A stretch of DNA of 44,312 nucleotides. Origin: a virus. Position numbers and translations under genes: made by a program. Shown one piece after another: positions 1 to 9,414 of the stretch. The DNA lies in IMG/VR virus record IMGVR_UViG_3300028553_000055, positions 1 through 44,312 of that record; one strand, written 5' to 3'. The notes under the pieces were generated by a model, which saw nothing but the letters and a program-made list of their open reading frames with translations, made no database searches and had not been told where the DNA came from. Every line of letters begins with the position of its first letter. Position 1 is the first letter of the stretch.

Positions 1-31
1 TATCGGTTAGTATATCATCACTCCAGGGCAT
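1..31 (-). CDS. Start of a gene running off the left edge (partial)
   Basis: An ATG at 31 opens a frame that stays open to the window edge and gives only the first ten residues (MPWSDDILTD). It follows the gp6-like gene by one base, the spacing used throughout this operon. In T4-type order a further wedge protein (gp7/gp8) would be expected here, but ten residues cannot show that. Confidence 0.5.
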   Translation of the reverse strand, partial: MPWSDDILTD

Positions 32-32
32 A

Positions 33-1865
33 TTATGAATTTTTAATTAAATTTTTATTGTTATACATTTTTCTATTGCTTATAGAATCAGATACTGTAC
101 CGTTAAAGTAAATATTTAATGATGAAGATTTTCCTTCAGTTGGTGTATCTTCATAATACACACCGTCTCTGTCTTGCCATCCGCCTCTTATTACAGCTAA
201 GTCCGTTAAGCCAATTGTTATATCACCGAACTCATCTAAACCAAGATTAGGATCTTGGTTAGCAGCTATCGTAATTTTAGTTTCAATAAGTTCTTTATTA
301 AAGAAAACGTATCTCTTTTTATTACCTTCACCTTCTTGTAAAAAAGGAGTAGTAGGTGAAACTTTATATGTCTTCTTTATGTAGTAACCATTTTTAATTG
401 CTGTCTCATTTTCTTCAGAAACAAAAAATACATTAACAGAGTCTACTCCTTCAATTCCTTCTATAATTGCTATAAGATCACTTTTTGGAATTTTATCACG
501 TCTTTTTATATTTAAGAAATAATCATTAAGAGATGTTCTGATTTTATTTCTAATTACACCTACATCATATCCTTCAATTGTCCTTAATACTACATTAACT
601 GCATATTTTTTAATTAGAGGATCTATGAATTGTAATTCAGTACTTGTTAATTGTCTACCACTTTCATTTATTGCTGCTACGATTATTTTCTTTTCGTCGC
701 CTGTTATTGTAAATTCAGACAATGGTAAAGAAAAATAATCTTCATCAGAACTTAATTTTCTACTTATATCTGGAAGTAAGAATAAGTAAATGATATTATC
801 ATCGTCTAAATATTCATCGTCAGTTTGATTGAAAGCATCAATATATGAAAAGTAATTAAATTTAGAAAGGAAATATTCATAATTTTCAGGATTAGCAAGT
901 ACAAAAGATTTACTAGCAAGAGGTGCTATTAATTTTGTAAATGAAGGATTCTCCTCATCTGAACCCAATGTTGGATTTTTTGAAGTTTCTATTAATAAAA
1001 ATTTATTTAAGTCAACTTCATCACCGTTTACATCTCGGCCAGTATCTTCAAATTTGAAAATAACAGGTTCTGCGTTTGCACTTGTATTACCGGCTGAGCC
1101 TGCTGTTACTAAATACTCGACATCTATGAATGAACCAAGTCCTGGTACCATTCCAAAAAAACCATTACCAAAGAATATATCTATACCGCCTCCAAGCCCT
1201 GTTCTTACAAGTGCACCTTTTGCTCCCTTAGTCATATCATACAAAGAATCATATAATTGCCAAAGTTCACCATTGACATAAACTCTTATATTATCATTTT
1301 CTACAAGCCCAGGTGTAGTTAAATTAAAAGATTGAAGCGGAGCACCGTTTCCAATTACACGCTGCGATTCAAATTCACCTTGAATAATATTAGCATATAT
1401 AAATTGAACATTATTTTTCTCAACTTTTATATAGTCAGTATTAAAACGTACAGTATATTTAATACCATTTCCAGAATTCCTTAAAACGCATTTATTAGGA
1501 ACTAGTATATAAGCACCTGGAAATTCTGCCTGTTTACCTGGTTTAAATTTAAAGCGAACTTCACCTAGTGCACTTACAGGCCTAGATGGAATATGCCCTG
1601 TTAATGCAGAAAGGCCATATATTGATTCTAGATTATTAGCAGTTATGATATTGTTCTCATTGGTGGCATCCGTGATATAATACATTATCAGCTCGCCTAT
1701 GTTACTCATAACAGACAGTAGCTGGCCAAACGGTGAACTTGGAGTAAATATTTTTGAAAAATTCTGATAAGACCTAGTAAGATAATTAACAGAATCTTCA
1801 TAGATCTGTTCACCTAATATTCTTGCTTTATTTAAAAACGTATAGTTATCTTTTTTAGTAGCCAT
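33..1865 (-). CDS. Baseplate wedge protein, gp6/baseplate-J-like
   Basis: This 610-residue protein is close in size to T4 gp6 (660 aa), which with gp7 forms the core of each baseplate wedge. The N-terminal third carries the S-P-F-G-Q-L and Y-Y-I-T-D-A-T-N-E-N-N pattern typical of large-phage gp6 homologues. The middle resembles the baseplate-J fold: residues 410-480 run from a FIDPLIKKYAVNVVL segment to GIEGVDSVNVFF. Residues after about 540 probably form a small peripheral domain. It lies directly downstream of the gp25-like gene, as expected for a wedge module. Family assignment comes from pattern and context; a generic baseplate-J protein is the alternative. Confidence 0.8.
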   Translation of the reverse strand: MATKKDNYTFLNKARILGEQIYEDSVNYLTRSYQNFSKIFTPSSPFGQLLSVMSNIGELIMYYITDATNENNIITANNLESIYGLSALTGHIPSRPVSALGEVRFKFKPGKQAEFPGAYILVPNKCVLRNSGNGIKYTVRFNTDYIKVEKNNVQFIYANIIQGEFESQRVIGNGAPLQSFNLTTPGLVENDNIRVYVNGELWQLYDSLYDMTKGAKGALVRTGLGGGIDIFFGNGFFGMVPGLGSFIDVEYLVTAGSAGNTSANAEPVIFKFEDTGRDVNGDEVDLNKFLLIETSKNPTLGSDEENPSFTKLIAPLASKSFVLANPENYEYFLSKFNYFSYIDAFNQTDDEYLDDDNIIYLFLLPDISRKLSSDEDYFSLPLSEFTITGDEKKIIVAAINESGRQLTSTELQFIDPLIKKYAVNVVLRTIEGYDVGVIRNKIRTSLNDYFLNIKRRDKIPKSDLIAIIEGIEGVDSVNVFFVSEENETAIKNGYYIKKTYKVSPTTPFLQEGEGNKKRYVFFNKELIETKITIAANQDPNLGLDEFGDITIGLTDLAVIRGGWQDRDGVYYEDTPTEGKSSSLNIYFNGTVSDSISNRKMYNNKNLIKNS

Positions 1866-1878
1866 TATTAGTATTTAT

Positions 1879-2238
1879 TTATGCAAAAGTCATACCCATT
1901 ACAAGATTATCATTTATGATTATATCTAATAGTGCGACATCTCTTTCGACACCCTTAAAAAAATTACAAGATGCCTTTACATTGTATGTATTTGAAAGCG
2001 GGCAGTAAGACCTTATTTGCTCTGTTATTATTTCCTCAATCATTGATGCAGATATATTAGTTTCAAATATCATTCTGTTAAGATCAGCTCCAAGTAAATG
2101 AGAACCTAAGACTTCAGTCTTTTCAGTAAAGAGAATTATTTCAATTTGAGTCAAGAGATATTCAAGATCGGTAGTGATCTCTATTTTATCTTCAGTGAAT
2201 CCTGGGTCACCTTCTATTTTAGTATAAAGATCTGCCAT
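1879..2238 (-). CDS. Baseplate wedge protein, gp25/GPW-like
   Basis: The 119-residue product has the length and layout of the GPW/gp25 family, the sheath-initiating wedge component of contractile tails. Features include an N-terminal tract on the tube side, a helix with LLTQIEIILFTEKTEVLG (compare the L-x-T-x-x-G-E-R-x-x-x-P region of gp25), and a C-terminal strand pair ending in a short Phe-Ala tail. Its start overlaps the stop of the ATP-grasp gene as TAATG, implying coupled translation. Confidence 0.85.
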   Translation of the reverse strand: MADLYTKIEGDPGFTEDKIEITTDLEYLLTQIEIILFTEKTEVLGSHLLGADLNRMIFETNISASMIEEIITEQIRSYCPLSNTYNVKASCNFFKGVERDVALLDIIINDNLVMGMTFA

Positions 2239-3740
2239 TATTTTATGAATTCTATTCCATGGTGATTTTTACCTTTACTTTCAGCCGGGTTATAATTAAC
2301 AGGGGCTTCTGTAAGTATAAAAGTTTTTCCAGGGTCTACTGTACAACCTATTCTTTCCATGAAACCTCTATTTGCCAAAAATTTAGTAGACTTTTCAGTT
2401 CTGTCAACCAAAGATATATTAACATCTTTATATAATCTTCCAGCAAATATTATATCAATTTCAATAACAGGTCTTTTTTGAACACTGTCTCCTACCTCAG
2501 GTGTTGAATAGCCTATAAGTTTATTTTTGAAACTTTTATTACCTAGTTTCCAGCTTACTGTTTTCTTCTTTTCATCTACATCAATTTCATCATAAGTTAT
2601 AGAACTGGAAGCACTTCCGTTGCCTGTGTCGAACTTAGCAACCATTTTACCTATACCGGGTACTTCTATAAGTTCTCTATAACCTATTATACTATGATTT
2701 CTTGTCCAATTTTCTTTGTCAGAAATAAATTCAACAATATCTTTTACGATATTTATACCTGTAGCTTCTTTGATACCTTTTGTACCAGGCGAAGAGTTAA
2801 CTTCTAGCACATAGTTGTTTTTATTCTTGTCAACTATAATATCTACACCACACCAGTTGCAACCTGTAGCTTTAGCTGCATCTATTGCAATCTGTTCTTG
2901 TTCCTTTGTTAATTTAACCTTTTCTACAGTTCCTCCTAGCGAATAATTAGTCCTGAAATCCTTTTTAATTTTATTTCTCTTCATTGCACCCAGGATAACA
3001 AAGTCATCTTTTTCAGGTACAGGTGAATTAAATTTTTTACATAGTACATGTATACGCAGGTCATAAGTAGAGTTTATCATCTCCTGTACCATAACTTCTA
3101 TGTTATTAGATACTTTCCAAACAGTCTGTAAAACAGACCTAAGAGACTCTGCTGATTCTATTATTGACACACCTATTCCATGTGAGCCAGAAAGCGTTTT
3201 TAGTATAACAGGAAATTTACCTCCTATTTCTTCGACTGCACTTTCTATATAATTTTCATTTTCGATAATTGCAGATTTTGGCGTAGGCACATCTGCTTCT
3301 ATTAGTTTATTAGATGTAATGTATTTGTTCTCGCAAATCATTATAGATTCAATCGTATTCAAAACAAAAAATCCTGAATTTTCTAATGTCTCTACTAGGT
3401 TTCTTGTGTATGTACTTCTTATTACGCCTCTTCTGGTTAGAATTACAGTATCTTGACCGTTGATAATAAAATCTTTAGTGTTTTCGTCACTTATTATGAA
3501 ATCACCAGTATCTGCTTTACCCTTTTTAAGTTTACAAGAACCAATATTAATTATTTTGTAATCTATACCATTTCTTTTAAACTCTTTTTCAAATTCTTTT
3601 ATACTATATGAGCTACTGTTCATATTAGAAAGCAATACCACTTTCATAGCATCTTCCTTTTTAGCCTCGTTTAACGCATCAGTATTTTTAAATTTCGATG
3701 AATTTAAACTCTCTGTAATATATGTAGTAAATTTTTGCAT
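2238..3740 (-). CDS. RimK-type ATP-grasp ligase fused to a retropepsin-like (RimB/Zn-protease-type) domain, with packaging-type leader
   Basis: Three parts are visible in 500 residues. Residues 1-31 are a leader beginning MQKFTTYITE that resembles the T4 capsid-targeting sequence. Residues 32-345 are a RimK-like ATP-grasp enzyme: a MKVVLLSN start, the ATP-binding loop KTLSGSHGIGV at 181-191, and the metal site VLEVNSSPGTKGI at 311-323. Residues 350-490 carry a DTG motif (D371-T372-G373), matching the aspartic-protease-like domain that accompanies RimK proteins in bacteria. ATP-grasp ligases of this type add amino acids such as glutamate to protein or peptide ends; the partner domain may trim or process. 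The gene sits inside the baseplate operon, two genes from an amidoligase-like protein. Substrate unknown. Confidence 0.85.
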   Translation of the reverse strand: MQKFTTYITESLNSSKFKNTDALNEAKKEDAMKVVLLSNMNSSSYSIKEFEKEFKRNGIDYKIINIGSCKLKKGKADTGDFIISDENTKDFIINGQDTVILTRRGVIRSTYTRNLVETLENSGFFVLNTIESIMICENKYITSNKLIEADVPTPKSAIIENENYIESAVEEIGGKFPVILKTLSGSHGIGVSIIESAESLRSVLQTVWKVSNNIEVMVQEMINSTYDLRIHVLCKKFNSPVPEKDDFVILGAMKRNKIKKDFRTNYSLGGTVEKVKLTKEQEQIAIDAAKATGCNWCGVDIIVDKNKNNYVLEVNSSPGTKGIKEATGINIVKDIVEFISDKENWTRNHSIIGYRELIEVPGIGKMVAKFDTGNGSASSSITYDEIDVDEKKKTVSWKLGNKSFKNKLIGYSTPEVGDSVQKRPVIEIDIIFAGRLYKDVNISLVDRTEKSTKFLANRGFMERIGCTVDPGKTFILTEAPVNYNPAESKGKNHHGIEFIK

Positions 3741-3754
3741 CTACTTAGTTTTTT

Positions 3755-4570
3755 TTATGAAGTTAAGAAATAATCAACGCCTTCGTCGCCTTTAATTTCC
3801 TCTTTAATACCATCAAGTTCAGTCTGTCCAGCATCTCGTATCATATCAGCGTTTAATGTGACGTTACCAGGTAAAGTAAAACCAAATGTCATCATCATTG
3901 TGCCAAGTTGAACTTTAGATTTTGCCGCAACATATCTATGAAATATCTCATCTGAATAAAGTGAACAATCATCTATTGTCTCATATACACTTAATACACA
4001 ATTATGCTTAGGCGTTTTACCTAGTATAGTTAAAGTATGCGATAAACGATTATAACTATATGACACTTTAGGTTGAAGAACCTGTCTTGCCATGTCAAAC
4101 AAATTTTCATTTGCTACATAGTACATTAAATTTTCACCGAGTACAGTGGTTCCTCCGCCTAGTGCATAAGCATTAGCAAATATAAATTTATCAAGTGTAA
4201 AGTCAGCATCCATACTAAATCCATTGTTACCGGCGCCTATTAGCATCTCACCTGCTTGCATAAAATCATTTATGCTTATTACATTTCCTGAACCATCAGC
4301 TTTAGATGTTGGTAAAGGTATTTGCCTTACACTTTTAAAAAGATCGGTATTAAAGGCTGTAGTCGGTACTACATAATATGCTTCTCTAACAGAATCTTCG
4401 TAGTTTTTATAAAACCACTTCTTGGCTTCAGTTACTATCCTAACCATTTCTTTCTTTGGTATAGTAATAGGTATCATGCATGCGCTTGTAAGCTCAGAAT
4501 TTACATTTGATATAAGCTTATCCATGCATCTGCCTGCATTAGCGGCTAATTCATCATTAATATTTGGCAT
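3755..4570 (-). CDS. Probable virion structural protein, unrecognised family
   Basis: 271 residues, soluble, with no signal peptide or membrane segment. The N-terminal half has an amphipathic helix followed by an EAKKWFYKNYEDSVREAYYV segment, a pattern I associate with structural proteins of large phages but cannot name. It overlaps the 3' end of the amidoligase-like gene by 14 bases and precedes the ATP-grasp gene, so it is co-expressed with both. Its position between two peptide-ligase-type genes makes it a candidate substrate or partner, which is inference only. Confidence 0.6.
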   Translation of the reverse strand: MPNINDELAANAGRCMDKLISNVNSELTSACMIPITIPKKEMVRIVTEAKKWFYKNYEDSVREAYYVVPTTAFNTDLFKSVRQIPLPTSKADGSGNVISINDFMQAGEMLIGAGNNGFSMDADFTLDKFIFANAYALGGGTTVLGENLMYYVANENLFDMARQVLQPKVSYSYNRLSHTLTILGKTPKHNCVLSVYETIDDCSLYSDEIFHRYVAAKSKVQLGTMMMTFGFTLPGNVTLNADMIRDAGQTELDGIKEEIKGDEGVDYFLTS

Positions 4571-5870
4571 TTGAACCAGGTCTTATTTTTTCGTATTCAA
4601 TTACTTCTGTATCTTCAAATTTAGATATATCAGTAATTCTACCCTTTTTAAAAACTCCGCCTTTCATTAAACCATTCATAATGGTATTAGGTCCATTTAC
4701 GAATGAATTTTCAAGTATAGACGATCTGTTAATATAGCAGTTACCAAGTTTACATTTATTAACCCTGGTACCATTAAAAAGATTGCTTTCGTTTATTTCA
4801 GCACCTATAATAGTTGTGCCGAAAATATCACACTTGTTTAAAAGTCCTGTAGCGTTATCGCAGTTCACGATATCAAAATTCTCAAGCAAAAAAGAGTTAC
4901 TAAGATCAGCATCCTTAAGCTGTACTTTGCCGGTATTAGAATCATAATTGATTATACCTTCTGTTACGCCACCTTCTGTTAGGAGGTCAAATATTCTGTC
5001 ACGTATTTTAGGCCAGAATGCGGTTATGTTATTGTTATCAGTATCTAAGTTAACCATTAAACCCAGATTAGGATAATTGTTCTTGAAACCCTTTAAGGAT
5101 GAATATGCCTCCAGTACTTTTTTAAACTCAATTATAACTTTACCAAGAGTTTGTTTATTACCCTGTGAAAAAGTCGGGTTATTAACTACTTCAGAAATGC
5201 GTTCTATGAAGTAATCTTGTGTTTCTAATATTCTATTTACTTTTTTCTCATAACCTGCTCCGCCGATATAGTTAAATCTCAGATAATTTTCATGTATCTT
5301 ATCGAAATTTACACCGTAAAATTGTTTGTTAGGATAAATAAAGTCAGACTGTAATACGGTTTTTGAAGTATTATAATTTAGCTTGTCAGCCGGCATTATA
5401 AATTTTATAGACTTTGAATATGGTGAATTCTTTCTTTCAGGGAAATCTTTCCAGACTTTATCTTCATTAAATTCTAAAATAAATTTAATGATATTCATTT
5501 GTGAAATTTGCCTGTTACTAGAGCTCTCGTTTATAGAAATATTTATATGAAGACCACACTCCTTATTAGTAAAGCCGTTTTCTCCTATATAATTCAATAT
5601 TTTTATTAACTCTATTCTTGCTTCTTGATAGGGCAGGTAACTTGTTGAAAGTTTTATAACTTTATCGCCGTCAGCGTACTCGCGTTCCAGTTTGTAATGA
5701 TCGACTGATAGATCTATACCAGTGTTTTCATCACAAACTGAAACTTTTTTACCTAAGCTTTTTGAGAGATTTTCTGAAACCTCTTGTATTTTAATTTTAG
5801 AACAAAATTCCAAATCATAGCTTATACGAGACTTTAATAAAATATCTAACGTACGCTCACTAATTAACAT
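4557..5870 (-). CDS. Amidoligase-like protein with C-terminal pentapeptide/beta-helix tail
   Basis: Residues about 18-110 show the layout of COOH-NH2 amidoligases: a DLEFCSK strand (usual F-E-x-E), a later E-R-E-Y-A segment, then YIGENGFTNKECGLHINISI, matching the family's C-G-L-H-V-H/N signature (G106-L107-H108). The first acidic pair appears degenerate (LEF in place of E-x-E), so activity is uncertain. Residues about 320-410 form stacked short repeats (NSFLLENFDIVNCD, LLNKCDIFGTTIIGAEI) typical of a pentapeptide or right-handed beta-helix. Family members make amide or peptide bonds and often pair with ATP-grasp ligases, as here. The leader at 5876-5900 contains a recurrent TTAAATATATAC element. 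Confidence 0.65.
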   Translation of the reverse strand: MLISERTLDILLKSRISYDLEFCSKIKIQEVSENLSKSLGKKVSVCDENTGIDLSVDHYKLEREYADGDKVIKLSTSYLPYQEARIELIKILNYIGENGFTNKECGLHINISINESSSNRQISQMNIIKFILEFNEDKVWKDFPERKNSPYSKSIKFIMPADKLNYNTSKTVLQSDFIYPNKQFYGVNFDKIHENYLRFNYIGGAGYEKKVNRILETQDYFIERISEVVNNPTFSQGNKQTLGKVIIEFKKVLEAYSSLKGFKNNYPNLGLMVNLDTDNNNITAFWPKIRDRIFDLLTEGGVTEGIINYDSNTGKVQLKDADLSNSFLLENFDIVNCDNATGLLNKCDIFGTTIIGAEINESNLFNGTRVNKCKLGNCYINRSSILENSFVNGPNTIMNGLMKGGVFKKGRITDISKFEDTEVIEYEKIRPGSNAKY

Positions 5871-5896
5871 GTTAAGTGTTTATTTAGTGTATATAT

Positions 5897-7057
5897 TTAA
5901 TTAGCTTTGGCTTTAATAGAACCAATTTTAAAATCATTATTTACACTTAAATAAACTTTCTTGTTAATTTTATCAATCTTGTTTATGCGTATACCAATTG
6001 AGTCACCTTCTTTAAAGCTTCCTTTAACTTCAGATGACGGAATAAGACCAGATATACCAGGCTCAAGTTCAACGAAAGCACCATATTCTTTAATGCTAGT
6101 TATTTTACCAAATGCAATCTGAAATGGTTTATATTTTTCATCAGCATTATCCCAGGGGTTTTCTTTATAGAATTGAGTTAAAGTGATTTTGAAATTATTG
6201 ATAATCTCTTTTATATAAAACTCAAGTTTGTCACCTGGCTTAATTTTACCAGCAGCATGTGCACTCTTTAATTCATCAGAAAGATCTGCAGCATGTATCA
6301 TACCTGTTAAACAGTTATTAAACTCGCAGAATATTCCGTACTGTGTACTACCTGTTACAAATCCTGTTTGTAATTTGCTCATATTACTTCTTAAATCATC
6401 AATAGCACTAGGTATTAAGAAATGTAAGTATTGTCTATGAGATACTACCGCAGTATTTTTTTCTTTAGAATAGTTTACAGCACATACAGGAAGTTCTTTA
6501 CCTAATAGAGCAGAAAAGTCTGTAATCTTATTTAAGCCTGCAAGAGAACCTGGCATAAAAGCTTTAATTCCATCAATGTCAAGCATATAACCTGCTGATG
6601 CTAATTCAACTACACGAGCAGTGAACGCTGTAGGTTTATTAATAGAGCCAATAAGCTCTTTTAATTTATTCTCATTCGCACTGTCAGTAAATGAAACGGA
6701 AATGAATTCTTTCTTGAGATTACCTAGTTTTACCGAAATGGTATTACCAACTTTAAAATACTCAGAATAAGAAGAGGACTCTTTTTTAAGATCCATGTAA
6801 GCAAACTCCCTATACCCAATATCAAGTACTGCAGTTTCTCCTGTAATAGAAACAAGCTTAGCTTCAGTAAGTTCACCTGTTTTAGGTTGCTTGTAATCTT
6901 TGGTGTAGCCGTAGTAAAGGTCATATCTACCCTGAGCATCTTTACCGTAATAATAAACTTTGTCTTTTCCGTTAACTTTAACGGCTCTGTTTTGTGTTTG
7001 CTTAAGTTTAAGCTGTTCTGACTCTATTTCTAGCCAGAAATTTTCATCAATATGCAT
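5897..7057 (-). CDS. S1-domain RNA-binding protein (ribosomal protein S1-like, four repeats)
   Basis: After an N-terminal region of about 60 residues, four S1/OB repeats are visible at roughly 60-125, 142-205, 225-293 and 308-376. The last is the clearest: FGKITSIKEYGAFVELEPG followed by SGLIPSSEV and a final KKVYLSVN strand. Bacterial bS1 usually has four to six repeats and brings mRNA to the 30S subunit; in hosts that lack Shine-Dalgarno pairing it is particularly important. A phage copy could steer ribosomes to phage messages or bind RNA in another role. It is the first gene of the run leading into the amidoligase and ATP-grasp genes. Confidence 0.85.
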   Translation of the reverse strand: MHIDENFWLEIESEQLKLKQTQNRAVKVNGKDKVYYYGKDAQGRYDLYYGYTKDYKQPKTGELTEAKLVSITGETAVLDIGYREFAYMDLKKESSSYSEYFKVGNTISVKLGNLKKEFISVSFTDSANENKLKELIGSINKPTAFTARVVELASAGYMLDIDGIKAFMPGSLAGLNKITDFSALLGKELPVCAVNYSKEKNTAVVSHRQYLHFLIPSAIDDLRSNMSKLQTGFVTGSTQYGIFCEFNNCLTGMIHAADLSDELKSAHAAGKIKPGDKLEFYIKEIINNFKITLTQFYKENPWDNADEKYKPFQIAFGKITSIKEYGAFVELEPGISGLIPSSEVKGSFKEGDSIGIRINKIDKINKKVYLSVNNDFKIGSIKAKAN

Positions 7058-7105
7058 TAATGTGTTTTTAAAAGTGAATAATTAATATAATTTATATATC
7101 GTATG

Positions 7106-7348
7106 CTATGAAATAACTGCAGGAAGTGACGGTGAACTTGTAACACCTGATACTACTGCTTGCCCTGGTGGAGTAATTATAGTAGCAGTTTTTATATAAA
7201 TATCAATTGCTGTAGATGCTTGCTTTGCAAATTTTTCTGCAGATTCGTTTAGTTTAGCATCCAATCCGGGATATGCTGCTAAAACATCCAGGCCGTCTTT
7301 GAATGCCTGTTTTAATGCTAACTCAAGTGTATTTTTTACTAATGGCAT
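7106..7348 (-). CDS. Small baseplate-operon protein, unknown
   Basis: 80 residues: an N-terminal amphipathic helical region rich in Lys and Ala, then a Pro/Gly/Ser-rich tail (TPPGQAVVSGVTSSPSLP). It begins two bases after the gp5-like gene ends and is probably a small component near the spike. No zinc- or PAAR-type signature is visible. Confidence 0.65.
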   Translation of the reverse strand: MPLVKNTLELALKQAFKDGLDVLAAYPGLDAKLNESAEKFAKQASTAIDIYIKTATIITPPGQAVVSGVTSSPSLPAVIS

Positions 7349-7350
7349 AG

Positions 7351-8160
7351 TTATATTAATTTTGATGGACCGTCTATTGTTACTGTAGAACTTCTGGTCC
7401 TTGGTATTGTTACTGTTTTAATAGGTGCTTGTAACTGTGCAATAATAGGCGCTACCTGTGCAGACAGTGCAGTAAGCGCAGGTGTCAGAGGTGAATAAAT
7501 CACAAGCGCTCCTGTAATTGCAGCCTGTGCAGCTGAATATGTAGTAATTGCCGTGGCAAGAGCATTAATCTGATCCGCGAGAGCATTTAATGCATCTACA
7601 TTCTTGTCGCCAAGGACTGCAGGCTCGTCAGATTCATTTTCTTTACCTATACTAATTTTGTTATTTTGTATATGTATAACTTTACCTCCTGAATGCTCCA
7701 GATAAATTGTATTATCTGGTCTTATATTAATTTGACTGCCGTTATAATCCAGCATCAAACCCTTCTCTGTAGTAAAAAATATTTTGATACCGCCATCTAC
7801 TTCTGTGTCATAAATAAGTGAATGTGCATTTTCATAAGAGTTTTCAATTTCACTTTTCAGTTCATCTGAAATGTGTTGCAGGTAAAAATATTCAAGCTCA
7901 TATAAATCTCCATTATCGAAAGATATACCTACTACTGAATCTACTTTAGGAACAGAATGAAATCCTGAACCTGTTGCTGAACCTCCTGTTATCATAACAC
8001 AGGGTCTAGCCCATGGTAAATCTTCATCTGTTATGTCATCGAATTTACCAAACACTCTGACTTTTATTTTACCCTCATAATCAGGATCCTGGTTATCAAT
8101 AACCTTTCCTAACCATCTAGAAGTTGTTAAATCATCAGAAAATAAATTGCTCAGTCCCAT
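7351..8160 (-). CDS. Baseplate spike/hub protein, gp5-OB-fold-like, no lysozyme domain
   Basis: Residues about 15-100 fit the OB-fold of gp5/VgrG proteins: SRWLGKVIDNQDPDYEGKIK, then LPWARPCVMITGG and VPKVDSVVGISFDNGD. Short beta repeats follow (YNGSQINIRPDNTIYLEHSG, VIHIQNNKISIG), matching the start of a triple-stranded beta-helix. The C-terminal 90 residues are Ala-rich and probably helical, then TVTIPRTRSSTVTIDGPSKLI. The lysozyme domain found in T4 gp5 is absent. Its start overlaps the upstream stop as TAATG. Confidence 0.8.
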   Translation of the reverse strand: MGLSNLFSDDLTTSRWLGKVIDNQDPDYEGKIKVRVFGKFDDITDEDLPWARPCVMITGGSATGSGFHSVPKVDSVVGISFDNGDLYELEYFYLQHISDELKSEIENSYENAHSLIYDTEVDGGIKIFFTTEKGLMLDYNGSQINIRPDNTIYLEHSGGKVIHIQNNKISIGKENESDEPAVLGDKNVDALNALADQINALATAITTYSAAQAAITGALVIYSPLTPALTALSAQVAPIIAQLQAPIKTVTIPRTRSSTVTIDGPSKLI

Positions 8161-9413
8161 TATGTATCATAGATATTACCTAAATCCACAGGATTGTTTT
8201 GATCCTGTTGATTAGATTGATTGGATATATTTTGCACCTGAGGCCCTAGTGAAAGAAGAGATCCCTGTTGCAGTGACGTTAATATATTACTAGGTGAAAA
8301 TCCATACACATTACCTAATAAAAGTCTAGAAAGTCTACCTTGTATGTTATTTGCAGCACTTGCAGCTAAAGAATCAACAGCATTTAATGCTGCACCTGCT
8401 GCAGCAGCACCAAGATTTTTGGCAAAACCGCTCATTTTATCTTTTATAAAATCTGGATCATCTTTAAGACTATTTACAGTGTCTGATAAACTAGCTCCTC
8501 CGTCGGTTTCAGGTGAAGGTAATTTTGCAAACTCAGGGAAATAATTACCAGATGGGCTATAACCAGATGCTACATTGAATGCAGTAGGGTTAATATAAGA
8601 CTCGTCAATATTTTCATAAGATATTACAAGCTGTTGAACCATTTGCTGAGCTTCAGAATTACTAAAATTGCTATATACAGAAGCTGATTTGTCCGTTTCA
8701 AATTCACAGAATCTTAATGTATACATAAGATTGGCACCGAACTCATTTGTAACAGATGCTGTTTCAGCTGCAGCTTTTTGAGCAGGCGTTTCGAATGGTA
8801 GTTTAAGATTACCAGGTCCGCCGAATGCACTTGTGACGCTATTTATAGTATTTAAAGCATTTCCAACACTACCGTAATCTACTTGTATATTTCTTATCTC
8901 TTGTACAAATACCGATAACTGAAACATTCTTAGATTTACAGGTAGTATTTCCCTTCTATATTCATAGTCAAAACAGGCTTTTCTATAAAGATCCATCATG
9001 GCAGTTATTCGCATATCTATTGATTCAAGCGTTTCAATAGTTAATATAGATTCATCTCCTCCTTTATAAGGATCTTTCAATTTATTATAATCCCATACTT
9101 TATCAATACCGCTAATAGATTGCCAAAACCAAGGCATCCAGTAATTGGTATCAAATAAAAGTCTTTGAAATGCTTTTAAATATTCAAACCTCTGCGGCTG
9201 ATTTATGTTTTTTAGATAATTTAATGCAGAACCAACCTTTTCGCCATTATCATCTCTAACCAGTAACGGGCTTTCAAGCACGTCATAGTCGTTAAAGAGA
9301 AATACAAACCCCAAATATGTAGGATCATTGTATTTCCCATAATCATTCTGTAGACCTTTTTTATATCTCTCTAATGACCCTAGGTCAAATGTTCTAGTAA
9401 ATTTATTAGCCAT
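8160..9413 (-). CDS. Baseplate/tail structural protein, unassigned
   Basis: I chose the ATG at 9413 (MANKFTRTF), one base after the hub gene's stop; a longer frame from 9452 would overlap that gene. The 417-residue product has an aromatic N-terminal domain (LGFVFLFND, NYWMPWFWQSI) and a C-terminal third rich in Ala, Ser and Asn that looks disordered or helical. It lies between the gp27-like hub and the gp5-like spike, suggesting a hub or tube-junction role. I cannot name a family. Confidence 0.7.
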   Translation of the reverse strand: MANKFTRTFDLGSLERYKKGLQNDYGKYNDPTYLGFVFLFNDYDVLESPLLVRDDNGEKVGSALNYLKNINQPQRFEYLKAFQRLLFDTNYWMPWFWQSISGIDKVWDYNKLKDPYKGGDESILTIETLESIDMRITAMMDLYRKACFDYEYRREILPVNLRMFQLSVFVQEIRNIQVDYGSVGNALNTINSVTSAFGGPGNLKLPFETPAQKAAAETASVTNEFGANLMYTLRFCEFETDKSASVYSNFSNSEAQQMVQQLVISYENIDESYINPTAFNVASGYSPSGNYFPEFAKLPSPETDGGASLSDTVNSLKDDPDFIKDKMSGFAKNLGAAAAGAALNAVDSLAASAANNIQGRLSRLLLGNVYGFSPSNILTSLQQGSLLSLGPQVQNISNQSNQQDQNNPVDLGNIYDT

Positions 9414-9414
9414 G

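Noticed and set aside
7106-7348. PAAR spike-tip protein
   Set aside because: Position fits, but no PAAR motif or His/Cys metal site is present.
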